This document shows, piece by piece, positions 15,808-24,331 of a DNA stretch of 37,058 bases. This stretch comes from Rhodobacter sp. (lineage in GTDB: Bacteria; Pseudomonadota; Alphaproteobacteria; Rhodobacterales; Rhodobacteraceae): the NCBI GenBank assembly GCA_022340385.1, contig JAJDOB010000277.1, forward strand, positions 1 through 37,058, written 5' to 3'. The notes below the pieces were generated by a model. That model was not told the origin of the DNA. It made no database searches and was given only the letters and a program-made list of their open reading frames with translations. The translations under genes were made by a program, and so were the position numbers. Within the stretch, counting starts at the first letter, position 1. Every line of letters starts with the position of its first letter.

Positions 15808-17883
15808 ATGAGACGGGGGATCCTTTTAGGGCTGGGTATTGCCATGCTCGGCACGCCACTTTTTGGCCAGGACCTGCGTCCGATCCCGCGACCCGGGTCG
15901 GTGCCGGTTGAAGTTGCCGTGGATACGCCTGCCGATACGCCCGCCGATGCCCCCGAACCTACTGCCGCGGTCCTGACGTCGATCCTGCCCAGTCCGCGCC
16001 CGCCTGACCTGATGCAGGGCTTCGAGATGAAGCTGGCGCTTGCCGCCGCGCGAAACGGTGACTGGGAAACGGCCGGCCGTCTGGCCGCAAACGACAGTGC
16101 GGTGGCTGCCGATATCATCGAATGGCAGCGGTTGCGGGCGGGCAATGGCAGTTTCGCCGAGTATCGCCTGTTTCTGGCCCGCAATGGCGATTGGCCGGGG
16201 CTGGACCTTTTGCAAAAACGCGGCGAGGCGTCGATCCCGGTGGGATCGGCAGCGGTGCATGTGATCGCCTATTTCGCCGAATCGCCGCCGCAAACCGGCT
16301 ATGGCACCTTGCGTCTGGCAGAAGCGCTGGCGGCATCCGGCGATTCCGCCAGATCGCGCGCCACGCTGGTGCGCGCCTGGCAGACCCTGGACATGAGCGC
16401 CGAGGACGAGGCTGCGATTCTGGCCGCCCACGAGAAAATCGTAAAGCCGCACCACACCGCGCGGCTGGATCACGCGCTGTGGCAGGAAGACATCGCCGCC
16501 GCCAGGCGGATGCTGCCGCTGGTCGATGACGGCTGGCGTGCATTGGCGACGGCGCGGCTGGCCCTGCAACGCGGGGCAGCCAGCGTCGACGCATTGATCG
16601 AGGCGGTGCCGGCGCAACTGGCCAAGGATCCGGGTCTGGCGCATGACCGGATGAACTGGCAGGTGTCCAAGCGCCGCCGCGATACGGCTGCCGACATGAT
16701 CATCGCGCGCAGCAGCAGCGCCGCGGCGTTGGGGCGCCCGGCACATTGGGCGAACTGGCGCAGGGTGCTGGCCCGGCAGGAAATGCGGGCGGGCAACGGC
16801 AAACGCGCCTATGCGCTGGCCAGCAATCACCATCTGGAACCCGGATCGGACTATGCCGATCTTGAATGGCTGTCGGGGTATCTGGCGCTGCGCTACCTGA
16901 AGAAACCGGATGTTGCGCTGACCCATTTCCGTCGTTTCCGCACGGCCGTCTTCACCCCGATCAGTCTGGGGCGCGCCGGATACTGGGAGGGGCGTGCACT
17001 GGATGAACTGGGCCAGTCCGAAGCGGCGCAAAAGGCCTATGCCGACGCCGCGCGGCAACAGACCAGCTTTTACGGGCTGCTGGCCGCCGAAAAGGCCGGA
17101 GTTCCGATGGATCCGGTGCTGACGGGCAAGGACGGTATCATTCCCTGGCGCGGCACCGGATTTTCGCGCAGCACCGTGTTCAAGGCTGCGGGGCTGTTCT
17201 TTCAGGCCGGTCAGAACTGGGAAACCGCGCGGTTCCTGCGGCATCTTTGCGAAACCACGGACAAGGACGAACTGGTCGCGCTGTCGGACTACGCGCTCAG
17301 CCTTGGCGATCCCTATCTGGCGGTGCGTGTCGCCAAACAGATCGCCCAGCGCGGAGTCGTGGCGCCGCGGGCATATTACCCGATGCCCAGTCTTGGCGAA
17401 GGCAATCTGCCGGTGGCGGAAGAACTGGCCTTGTCGATTGCCCGCCGCGAAAGCGAGTTTCATGCCGCCGCCGTCAGCGGGGCGGGCGCGCGCGGGCTGA
17501 TGCAACTGATGCCGGGCACCGCCAAGCAGATGGCTGGCAAGCTTGGGGTGACGTACCAGAAATCACGCCTGACCAGCGATCCGGCATATAATGCGGCGCT
17601 GGGCAGCGCCTATCTGGCGCATCTGACCGAAGAGTTCGGCAACAACATCGTTCTGATCGCGGTGGGCTACAACGCCGGCCCGCATCGGGCGCGGTCTTGG
17701 ATCGAGGCGCGCGGCGACCCCAGGGACATGGATGTCGATGTCGTGGACTGGATCGAGCATATTCCCTTCCGCGAGACCCGGAATTACGTGATGCGCGTCG
17801 CCGAAAGCCTGCCGGTGTATCGTGCGCGGTTGTCGGGCAAGGTACAGCCGCCGGGATTGCTGGCCGAGTTGTCTGCCCGCTGA
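15808..17883 (+). CDS. slt: Soluble lytic murein transglycosylase (Slt)
   Basis: A 691-aa periplasmic enzyme that cleaves the MurNAc-GlcNAc bond to leave 1,6-anhydro-MurNAc. The N-terminus MRRGILLGLGIAMLGTPLFG is a signal peptide, followed by a Pro-rich linker (about residues 25-65). A long helical superhelix region (about 80-510) resembles the Slt70 U-domain. The catalytic SLT domain has E548 in ARRESEFH, then SGAGARGLMQLMPGTAKQMA and VGYNAGPHRARSW. The frame opens upstream at 15748, but the signal peptide and an AAGG site favour ATG 15808. It is divergent from dapA, 154 bases away, and its 3' flank contains the second copy of the 106-base repeat. Confidence 0.93.
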   Translation: MRRGILLGLGIAMLGTPLFGQDLRPIPRPGSVPVEVAVDTPADTPADAPEPTAAVLTSILPSPRPPDLMQGFEMKLALAAARNGDWETAGRLAANDSAVAADIIEWQRLRAGNGSFAEYRLFLARNGDWPGLDLLQKRGEASIPVGSAAVHVIAYFAESPPQTGYGTLRLAEALAASGDSARSRATLVRAWQTLDMSAEDEAAILAAHEKIVKPHHTARLDHALWQEDIAAARRMLPLVDDGWRALATARLALQRGAASVDALIEAVPAQLAKDPGLAHDRMNWQVSKRRRDTAADMIIARSSSAAALGRPAHWANWRRVLARQEMRAGNGKRAYALASNHHLEPGSDYADLEWLSGYLALRYLKKPDVALTHFRRFRTAVFTPISLGRAGYWEGRALDELGQSEAAQKAYADAARQQTSFYGLLAAEKAGVPMDPVLTGKDGIIPWRGTGFSRSTVFKAAGLFFQAGQNWETARFLRHLCETTDKDELVALSDYALSLGDPYLAVRVAKQIAQRGVVAPRAYYPMPSLGEGNLPVAEELALSIARRESEFHAAAVSGAGARGLMQLMPGTAKQMAGKLGVTYQKSRLTSDPAYNAALGSAYLAHLTEEFGNNIVLIAVGYNAGPHRARSWIEARGDPRDMDVDVVDWIEHIPFRETRNYVMRVAESLPVYRARLSGKVQPPGLLAELSAR

Positions 17884-17900
17884 TTTACCGGCCTGCAAAC

Positions 17901-18006
17901 GCCAGAGCGCAATCCGAAAAGCGGGAACCGGTTTTCGGAATGAATTGCGCGCAAGAACAGAAGGCCAGAGCGGCCCCACCGATTCACATTGAAAGGACGC
18001 CGCTCT
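17901..18006. repeat. 106-base dispersed intergenic repeat, copy 2
   Basis: A gapless match to 5258-5363 with about eight differences. Both copies lie after a plus-strand gene and before the end of a minus-strand gene. The central hairpin (CCGAAAAG...GGTTTTCGG) is conserved. Read on the minus strand, both give the peptide AIHSENRFPLFGLRSG, which I recall seeing in many spurious hypothetical proteins of roseobacters; that recollection is unchecked. Confidence 0.85.
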
Positions 18007-18030
18007 AACGGAATGCGCTGCTGTCCCGAT

Positions 18031-18057
18031 GCGCCGGATCGGGGTCCAGTCCGGCGC
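18031..18057 (-). terminator. Hairpin at the 3' end of the EamA permease gene
   Basis: GCGCCGGA (18031-18038) and TCCGGCGC (18050-18057) form a perfect 8-bp stem with an 11-base loop. It begins one base after the permease stop codon on the minus strand and lies just beyond repeat copy 2. No T-run is seen, so terminator function is only likely, not certain. Confidence 0.5.
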
Positions 18058-18058
18058 C

Positions 18059-18949
18059 TCAGGCGCGGGCACGCCTCAGCGCCTTCTTCGCCTGACGTTC
18101 CCGCCACAAGGTGAACAGCCCGGCCGCGACGATGATACCGGCGCCGATGATGACGTTGGTGGCGATGGTCTCTCCGAAGACCGTGATACCGATAGTGGCG
18201 GCAAACACCAGTTGCAGATAGGCGAAGGGCTGTACCGCGCTGGCCTCTGCCACATCGTAGCATTTTATCAGTGTGTAGTGCCCGGACGCGCCCAGAACGC
18301 ACAGCAGCGCCATCCAGGCCCAGTCCGGCGGTGTCATCGGCTGCCAGAACCAGAGTCCGGCAACCGTCATCGCCAGGGCGCCCATGGTGCCGGTCCAGAA
18401 GAAACTTGTGGCCGGGCCATCCTTTCCCGCCGCATAGCGGGTCAGCAGCGCGTAAAGCGCGAACATCAACGCCGAGGCCAGCGGGATCAGCGCCAGCGGC
18501 GAGAACACGCTGAAGCCCGGGCGCAGAATGATCAGCACCCCGACAAAGCCGACCGCGATCGCCATCCAGCGCCGCCAGCCGACCGCCTCGCCCAGAATCG
18601 GGCCGGACAGTGCCGCGACCAGCAACGGGTAACAGGCGAAAACGGCGTGGCTTTCGACCAGCCCCAGCAGGGTGAAAGCCGCGACCATCACGCAGATTTC
18701 CGCCGCCAGCAGCAGCCCGCGCGTGGCCTGCAGCACCGGCTGCCGGGTGGCCGCGGCTGCCCGCAACCCGCCCGCTTGGCGTGACGCCAGCGCGATGACG
18801 AACGCGGCAAAGAACCAGTAGCGGATCATCACCACCATCATCACGTTGTATTCCCCCGCCAGATGGCGTGACACGCCGTCCTGTGTCGCGAAGATAAGCG
18901 TGGTGACCACCATCAGCGTGATCCCCAGCGACAGGTTCTGCACGCTCAT
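18059..18949 (-). CDS. EamA/DMT-family permease
   Basis: A 296-aa inner-membrane protein of the drug/metabolite transporter superfamily, with about ten predicted helices in two EamA repeats. The first repeat begins NLSLGITLMVVTTLIFATQDGVSRH and holds the family-typical RYWFFAAF segment; the second begins near ALIPLASALMFALYALLTRY and includes EASAVQPFAYLQLVFA. The C-terminus is basic (WRERQAKKALRRARA). Such permeases export metabolites or amino acids; the substrate cannot be deduced. The start at 18949 overlaps the mnmD stop by four bases (ATGA), so it is coupled to a tRNA-modification gene, a linkage with no evident functional logic. Confidence 0.9.
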   Translation of the reverse strand: MSVQNLSLGITLMVVTTLIFATQDGVSRHLAGEYNVMMVVMIRYWFFAAFVIALASRQAGGLRAAAATRQPVLQATRGLLLAAEICVMVAAFTLLGLVESHAVFACYPLLVAALSGPILGEAVGWRRWMAIAVGFVGVLIILRPGFSVFSPLALIPLASALMFALYALLTRYAAGKDGPATSFFWTGTMGALAMTVAGLWFWQPMTPPDWAWMALLCVLGASGHYTLIKCYDVAEASAVQPFAYLQLVFAATIGITVFGETIATNVIIGAGIIVAAGLFTLWRERQAKKALRRARA

Positions 18950-19620
18950 CGCAGCCGCCCCGCGGTCATGTGGCGTTTGCGGCCAAAGCCGGGTTGGCGG
19001 GTGACGTCGAATCCGGCGGCGTCGAGTTCGCGGCGCACATGGCCGGCAGCAGTATAGGTCGCAAAGCTGCCCTGCGGCGCGGTGTGTGTGGCGACAGATC
19101 GCATCAGCGCCGGTTCCCATAATTCGGGGTTCTGCGCGGGTGCGAATCCGTCAAGGAACCACGCATCGGCGCGACCCTGCCAGGATGGCAGGGTCTGGCG
19201 GGCGTCACCGACGATGATTTCGGCGTGCAGGTAACCGGTCTTTATACTGGTGCTGCCGCCGGCCCAGGCGCGCAACACCGGGTCCGCCAGATCGGCAAGG
19301 ACCGGGAAGGCCGCCAGCGCGCGCGCCATGTCCCCGGCGGCCATCGGGAAGGCCTCGAAACTGGTGTATCGCAACTGTCCGGTCTGGCCCGACTCCAGCC
19401 AGGCCTGCGCTGCCGCCAGCAGGTTCAGCCCGGTGCCGAACCCCAGTTCGGCGATGTGAAACCCGGGGCGAAACCGGGCCGGCAGGTCATTTCCGGCAAG
19501 AAACACATGCCGGGTTTCGGCCAGCCCGTCATCGAGCGAGAAATACGGATCGTCAAACCGGGTCGAGACCGGCAGGATGCCGTCGCGCCATTCGATCTCT
19601 GCCTGTTGGGTCTTGCTCAT
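18946..19620 (-). CDS. mnmD: tRNA mnm5s2U34 methyltransferase (MnmD)
   Basis: A 224-aa SAM-dependent methyltransferase equal to the N-terminal domain of E. coli MnmC. It would methylate nm5(s2)U34 to mnm5(s2)U34 in the wobble position of certain tRNAs. The SAM loop is AELGFGTGLNLL (57-68). The family-specific DAWFLDGFAPAQNPELW (about 155) and ATYTAAGHVRREL are clear. ATG 19620 is chosen because the N-terminus SKTQQAEIEWRDGILPVSTRFDDPYFS matches the usual MnmC start. The oxidoreductase domain fused to it in E. coli is absent; a separate FAD enzyme is encoded divergently 55 bases away. Confidence 0.93.
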   Translation of the reverse strand: MSKTQQAEIEWRDGILPVSTRFDDPYFSLDDGLAETRHVFLAGNDLPARFRPGFHIAELGFGTGLNLLAAAQAWLESGQTGQLRYTSFEAFPMAAGDMARALAAFPVLADLADPVLRAWAGGSTSIKTGYLHAEIIVGDARQTLPSWQGRADAWFLDGFAPAQNPELWEPALMRSVATHTAPQGSFATYTAAGHVRRELDAAGFDVTRQPGFGRKRHMTAGRLR

Positions 19621-19675
19621 GAGCTGGCCTGTGATACGCCCGGACGCGGCGTGACAATGGGCGGGGACGCAGGGA

Positions 19676-20716
19676 TTGGCAACGGTTGAAATCACGGTGA
19701 TGGGGGCGGGAATTTTCGGCCTGTCGGTCGCCTATGCCTGCGCGCGGCGTGGCGCACGCGTGCATGTGTTCGACCCGAACGGCGTCGCGGCGGGGGCATC
19801 CGGCGGTATCGTCGGCGCGCTGGCGCCGCACACGCCGGACCAGTGGTTGCCGAAAAAGGCGTTCCAGCTGGAAAGTCTGCTGATGGCGGCGCGCCACTGG
19901 GCCGAAGTCGACGCGCTGTCGGGGCAGGCGTCGGGCTATGGCCGGGTCGGGCGGCTGCAACCATTGGCGCGCGGCGAACGCGCGCTGACACTGGCGCTGG
20001 AACGCACCGAAGGGGCAAAGGAGTTGTGGCGCGGCAAGGCGGTCTGGCAGGTGATAGATGCCGGCGCCGATGCGTGGCAGCCAATAAGCGAAACCGGCAA
20101 GCTGGTGCATGACACGCTGTCGGCGCGCATTCACCCCAGACGCGCCTGCGACAGTCTGGCGGCGGCGATCCGGGCACTGGGCGGCGACATCGAAAGCGAT
20201 GGCGCGGTGCGCGGCGCCGTGGTCTGGGCGACCGGTCACGAAGGGTTGCTGAGCCTGACAAGCCAGATGGGCCGGTTGATCGGCAATGGCGTCAAGGGTC
20301 AGGCGGCGCTGGTCGGGCATGACGCGGCCGGCCAGCCGCAAATATTCGCGGACGGTATCCACCTTGTGCCGCACGAGGACGGGACGGTCGCGATCGGGTC
20401 GACCAGCGAGCGCTATTTTGACGACGCCACCAGTACCGACCTTCAGCTTGACGATCTGTTGGCCCGCGCGCGCGAAATCTGCCCGGTGCTGCGCGACGCG
20501 TCCGTGCTGCAACGCTGGGCCGGGGTTCGCCCGCGCGCGAAATCGCGGGCCCCGATGTTGGGCGCATGGCCGGACCGGCCGGGGCATTTCATCGCCAATG
20601 GCGGCTTCAAGATCGGCTTCGGGATGGCGCCGAAGGTGGGCGAAGTGATGGCCGATCTGGTGCTGGAGGGGCGCGACTGCATCCCCGAAGGTTTTCGGGT
20701 CGAGGACAATCTGTAA
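19676..20716 (+). CDS. FAD-dependent oxidoreductase, probable stand-alone MnmC oxidase domain
   Basis: A 346-aa DAO-type flavoprotein. The dinucleotide-binding motif is GAGIFG (10-15) followed by ARRGARVHVFDP. Next come ASGGIVGALAPHTPDQW, which resembles the ASGN-x-GALYP segment of MnmC oxidase domains, and RWAGVRPRAKSRAPMLG near the C-terminus. The start is TTG at 19676, because an in-frame stop lies just upstream and the next candidates would cut into the FAD motif. The neighbouring divergent mnmD suggests that it removes the carboxymethyl group from cmnm5U34. Glycine or D-amino-acid oxidase activity cannot be excluded by sequence reading alone. Confidence 0.75.
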   Translation: MATVEITVMGAGIFGLSVAYACARRGARVHVFDPNGVAAGASGGIVGALAPHTPDQWLPKKAFQLESLLMAARHWAEVDALSGQASGYGRVGRLQPLARGERALTLALERTEGAKELWRGKAVWQVIDAGADAWQPISETGKLVHDTLSARIHPRRACDSLAAAIRALGGDIESDGAVRGAVVWATGHEGLLSLTSQMGRLIGNGVKGQAALVGHDAAGQPQIFADGIHLVPHEDGTVAIGSTSERYFDDATSTDLQLDDLLARAREICPVLRDASVLQRWAGVRPRAKSRAPMLGAWPDRPGHFIANGGFKIGFGMAPKVGEVMADLVLEGRDCIPEGFRVEDNL

Positions 20717-20884
20717 CCTGCCGTCACCCGTTCCGCGGCGCATTGCCGACTGCCCGGACGGGCGCGACAGCATCAGGTGGTAACCCGGCAGGCCGCCTGA
20801 CTTGCGCGCAGGTTAGGGTTTGCGTTTTTCCGACAGCATCGTGCATGGTGGCGCGACCCAACGAACCCAGAAAGCAATGCGCAT

Positions 20885-21280
20885 ATGGCGAGTGTGACCG
20901 CCCTTGACCATCTGGTGCTGACGGTCCGCGATGTCGAGACGACGGCCATATTCTACCGCGACGTACTTGGAATGACGCGCGAGGAATTCCGGGTCGCGGA
21001 TGGCACAACCCGCGTGGCGCTGAAATTCGGTGCGCAGAAGATAAACCTGCATCAGGCGGGGGCCGAGTTTGAGCCGAAATCGCATGCGCCCACGCCCGGA
21101 TCCGCCGATCTGTGTTTCCTGACCGTGACGCCGCTTGCCGACTGGCAGGCGCATTTCACAGGACTTGGGCTTGGTGTCGAGCTTGGCCCGATAGCGCGGA
21201 CCGGGGCGACGGGGCCGATCACATCGCTGTACATACGCGATCCCGATCGCAATCTGATCGAGGTATCGGTGCGTGGCTGA
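20885..21280 (+). CDS. VOC (glyoxalase/dioxygenase superfamily) protein
   Basis: A 131-aa two-module vicinal-oxygen-chelate protein. Possible metal ligands are H9 (ALDHLVLTV), H55 (KINLHQAG) and E126 (RNLIEVSV), spaced as in small VOC enzymes. The first module shows FYRDVLGM, the second YIRDPDRNLIEV; both are typical. Glyoxalase, fosfomycin-resistance and uncharacterised members share this layout, so no reaction is assigned. The stop overlaps the GTG start of the TauE/SafE gene by eight bases, implying co-translation. In the 168 bases upstream there is a weak TCAGGTGG/CCGCCTGA dyad (20773-20800). Confidence 0.86.
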   Translation: MASVTALDHLVLTVRDVETTAIFYRDVLGMTREEFRVADGTTRVALKFGAQKINLHQAGAEFEPKSHAPTPGSADLCFLTVTPLADWQAHFTGLGLGVELGPIARTGATGPITSLYIRDPDRNLIEVSVRG

Positions 21281-22010
21281 GGTGCTTGCGCTGGGCTGGG
21301 GCGTCTGGGCGTTTTGCGCGGCGGCGGTGTTTTTCGGAACCATCCTGCAGCGGCTTGCCGGGCAGGGCTTTGGCATGATCGCGGCCCCGATGCTGGCGAT
21401 GGTCGCGCCGGGCTATCTGCCCGCGACCTTGCTGCTGCTGGGGCTGGTGATCGGGGCCGGCGCGGTTTCGATCGATCGCTCTGCGCTGGTGCGTGCGGAA
21501 CTGATTCCGGGGTTCGCGGGGCGCGCGCTGGGCGCGGTGATCGCCGCCGTCATCGCGCTGCAAGTGGCGGACAGCGGCAGGTTGGCGCTGGTGGTGGCCG
21601 GGGTGGTCTATCTGGGAATTGCCCTGTCGCTTCTGGGGGTAAAAGTCGCGATCCGCCCGGTCTCGCTGGCCATCGCCGGATGCGCGGGCGGAATAATGGG
21701 CACGTTGACAGCGGTGGGTGCGCCGCCGATGGCGCTGCTGTACCAGCATGAAAGCGCGCGCCGGTCGGCGGCGATGCAGAATGCGTTCTACGCTTTCGGC
21801 ATGATCGTGTCGGTGGCAGCCTTGACCCTGGCCGGGCTGATTGGCTGGCGGCATCTGGTACTTGCGCTCAGCCTTGCGCCGGTTTCGATACTGGCCCTGT
21901 TGCTGGCCGGGCCGCTGGCGCGGCGCGTCGCGCGTGGTCGAATCCGGCCGGTTGCGCTGGGACTAGCGTTTCTTGCGGCGACGGTGCTGCTGCTGCGACA
22001 GCTGCTTTAG
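21273..22010 (+). CDS. TauE/SafE-family membrane permease
   Basis: A 245-aa protein with about seven or eight hydrophobic helices. The family marks are the glycine-rich GTILQRLAGQGFGMIAAPML near residue 20 and the second repeat AGCAGGIMGTLTAVGAPPMALLYQ near 145. TauE/SafE proteins export sulfite, sulfoacetate or related organic anions. The GTG start at 21273 lies within the end of the VOC gene. The stop overlaps the stop of the convergent FMN reductase by three bases. The substrate is unknown; no sulfonate-degradation gene is recognisable nearby apart from a ThDP enzyme at 22682. Confidence 0.86.
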   Translation: MAEVLALGWGVWAFCAAAVFFGTILQRLAGQGFGMIAAPMLAMVAPGYLPATLLLLGLVIGAGAVSIDRSALVRAELIPGFAGRALGAVIAAVIALQVADSGRLALVVAGVVYLGIALSLLGVKVAIRPVSLAIAGCAGGIMGTLTAVGAPPMALLYQHESARRSAAMQNAFYAFGMIVSVAALTLAGLIGWRHLVLALSLAPVSILALLLAGPLARRVARGRIRPVALGLAFLAATVLLLRQLL

Positions 22011-22555
22011 CCAGCGTCATCCACCGCATTGTGCAGCGCCTGCACCAGCTTTTCGAGCGTCGCCAGCGAGCGTTCGTTCTGCAACCGGTCGTCGGCGTCG
22101 AATTCCTTGCCCGAGTTGGCGATCATCACCTGCGGCCCTTGCAGAAGCCGGGCGTTGAACGACACCATGGCAAGGCGCAGGCTGAACTGTCCGGCCTCTC
22201 CGCCGGTGCGCCCGGCATTGGCCGACATGATCGCAACCGGTTTTCCCAGCCACGGATTGCCATCGACCCGGCTGACCCAGTCAAGCGCGTTCTTCAGCAC
22301 TCCGGTCAGCGCCTTGTTGTATTCGGGCGAGGCAATCAGCACGGCATCGGAATTCGCAATCTGGTCGGCGAGGGTCTGAACCTGGGTCGGGATCCCGGCG
22401 CTGGTTTCAAGGTCGCCGTCGTAGAGCGGCAGGCGCAGGTCGGCCACGGCGAATTCCGCATCGCCATACATCCGCGCGGCCTCGAGCAGCAGCTTGCGGT
22501 TGGTCGAGCCACGGCGCAGCGCGCCGCAAATTCCAAGAAGCCGATGCTGTCCCAT
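22007..22555 (-). CDS. NADPH-dependent FMN reductase family protein
   Basis: A 182-aa flavodoxin-like reductase of the ArsH/ChrR/Azr type. The phosphate-binding segment GALRRGSTNRKLL starts at residue 10. The family signature SPEYNKALTGVLKNALDWVSR lies near 76-96, with GKPVAIMSANAGRTGG after it. These proteins use NAD(P)H and FMN to reduce quinones, chromate or azo compounds. ATG 22555 has AAAGGA eight bases upstream; the longer frame to 22690 lacks support. It is divergent from the ThDP enzyme and convergent with the TauE/SafE gene. Confidence 0.9.
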   Translation of the reverse strand: MGQHRLLGICGALRRGSTNRKLLLEAARMYGDAEFAVADLRLPLYDGDLETSAGIPTQVQTLADQIANSDAVLIASPEYNKALTGVLKNALDWVSRVDGNPWLGKPVAIMSANAGRTGGEAGQFSLRLAMVSFNARLLQGPQVMIANSGKEFDADDRLQNERSLATLEKLVQALHNAVDDAG

Positions 22556-22681
22556 GATGATCTTCCTTTGCTGCCTGCCCACCCGCCACTTAGCGTACCG
22601 GGCCGGGTATGCAAGTCGCTTGCTCCTGTCGCCGGGGGGTGAAATGGTGCCGAAAATGCGTAAACCAAGGGGACATGGACG

Positions 22682-24331
22682 ATGCGGCACGGTGGCAGGA
22701 TTCTGACGGATCAGTTGGTGGAACAGGGCGTCAGCCGTGTGTTTTCAGTGCCCGGCGAAAGCTTTCTGGCCGCGTTGGACGGGCTGCATGACAGCGGTAT
22801 CCAGAATGTCGTCTGCCGCCACGAGGGCGGTGCCGCGATCATGGCAGAGGCGCAGGGCAAGATGACCGGGCGGCCCGGTGTGGCCTTCGTCACCCGTGGC
22901 CCGGGTGCCACCAACGCCAGTTGCGGCGTGCATGTCGCGCGGCAGGATTCGACGCCGATGGTGCTGTTTGTCGGCCAGATCGCGCGCGACCATCGCGACC
23001 GCGAGGCGTTCCAGGAAGTCGACTATCGCGCCTTTTTCGGGCCGATCGCGAAATGGGCCGCCGAGGTCGATCAGATAGACCGGCTGCCGGAATACATCAA
23101 CCGCGCCTTTCACATGGCGATGTCGGGCCGCCCCGGGCCGGTGGTGCTGGCGTTGCCCGAAGACATGCTGTCGGGCCTGTCCGACGTGCCGGTGCTGGCG
23201 CCGACAGCGCCTTCGGTGGCGGGCGTCGAGGCGGCTCAGACGGACGCAATTCTTGACGCCCTGTCGCGCGCGGCATCGCCGCTGGTGATCGCGGGCGGCG
23301 GCGGGTGGAACGTGGCGGCAAGTGACCAGTTGCAGAAATTCGCCGAGGCACAGGGCCTGCCTGTTGCGGTGACCTTTCGCCGTCAGGACATCATCGACAA
23401 TCGCGCGCCCTGCTATGCCGGCGATCTTGGGGTTGGCATGAACCCGGCCCTGGCGGCGCGGCTGAAGGCCGCCGATTGCCTGCTGGTTCTGGGCGCGCGT
23501 CTGGGCGATATCGCCACCGGCGCCTACGAACTGATCGACGTGGCCGCGCCGGGCAAGACGATCTGCCACGTTCACCCGGACCCCGATCTGCCCGGGTCGG
23601 TCTATCGTACCGATCTGGCCATCACCGCGCGCCCCGCGCAGGTGCTGGACCGGTTGGTGCAGGCCCCGCGCGCGGGCGATCATCGGGCGGCAACGCAAGC
23701 CGCGCGGTCGGAATACCAAGCCTGGCTGCAACCAAGGGAAACCCCCGGAGCGGTCAAGATGGAACGCGTCGTCGGCTGGCTGAACGAGACGCTGCCCGAT
23801 GACGCGATCCTGACCAATGGCGCGGGAAACTATGCCGCCTGGCTGCACCGGTATTTCCAGTATCGCGAACCCGGCACACAGCTTGCGCCGACATCCGGTT
23901 CGATGGGCTATGGCTTTCCCGCCGCCATCGCCGCCTCGTTGCAGCATCCCGACCGTACCGTGGTCTGTTTCGCCGGCGATGGCTGTTTCCAGATGACGTT
24001 GAACGAAATGTCGACGGCGATGCAGCACGGCGCGAAGGTGATCGTCGTGGTCTGCAACAACGGGCGCTATGGCACGATCCGGATGCACCAGGAAAAGACC
24101 TATCCGGGGCGGGTTTCGGGGACCGACCTGATGAACCCGGATTTCGCGGCGCTGGCGCGCGCCTATGGCGGGTTTGGCGAGGTGGTCATGGATGACGCGG
24201 ATTTCCCCGCCGCGTTCGGGCGCGCGCAGGCGGCGGGCACGCTGGCGGTGATCGAATTGCGGGTCGATCCCGACATGCTGTCAACCGGGGCAAGCCTCAG
24301 CGAGACACGGGCGGCCGGGCAGCAGCGGTGA
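22682..24331 (+). CDS. ThDP-dependent enzyme of the acetolactate synthase superfamily
   Basis: A 549-aa protein with the three-domain order of acetolactate synthase-like enzymes. The catalytic glutamate is in CRHEGGAAIMAEAQ (about residue 48). REAFQEVDYRAFFGP (about 105) matches the IlvB-type motif. The ThDP-Mg motif runs from GDGCFQM (about 436) to CNNGRYG (about 459). Reactions in this group include acetolactate synthesis, decarboxylation of 2-oxo acids and sulfoacetaldehyde acetyl transfer. No regulatory small subunit (ilvN) follows, so it is probably not the biosynthetic IlvB. The next gene, a membrane protein, starts inside the stop (GTGA), suggesting a dedicated transporter for substrate or product. 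Confidence 0.88.
   Translation: MRHGGRILTDQLVEQGVSRVFSVPGESFLAALDGLHDSGIQNVVCRHEGGAAIMAEAQGKMTGRPGVAFVTRGPGATNASCGVHVARQDSTPMVLFVGQIARDHRDREAFQEVDYRAFFGPIAKWAAEVDQIDRLPEYINRAFHMAMSGRPGPVVLALPEDMLSGLSDVPVLAPTAPSVAGVEAAQTDAILDALSRAASPLVIAGGGGWNVAASDQLQKFAEAQGLPVAVTFRRQDIIDNRAPCYAGDLGVGMNPALAARLKAADCLLVLGARLGDIATGAYELIDVAAPGKTICHVHPDPDLPGSVYRTDLAITARPAQVLDRLVQAPRAGDHRAATQAARSEYQAWLQPRETPGAVKMERVVGWLNETLPDDAILTNGAGNYAAWLHRYFQYREPGTQLAPTSGSMGYGFPAAIAASLQHPDRTVVCFAGDGCFQMTLNEMSTAMQHGAKVIVVVCNNGRYGTIRMHQEKTYPGRVSGTDLMNPDFAALARAYGGFGEVVMDDADFPAAFGRAQAAGTLAVIELRVDPDMLSTGASLSETRAAGQQR

Noticed and set aside
15826-17505. 559-codon minus-strand open frame opposite slt
   Set aside because: Shadow of a clear slt coding region; low-complexity Arg/Gln/Gly content and no family resemblance.
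22745-24088. 447-codon minus-strand open frame opposite the ThDP enzyme
   Set aside because: Shadow frame caused by high GC; the plus-strand protein has all family motifs.
22682-24331. Biosynthetic acetolactate synthase large subunit (ilvB)
   Set aside because: No ilvN or ilvC nearby and the gene is coupled to a membrane protein; kept at superfamily level.
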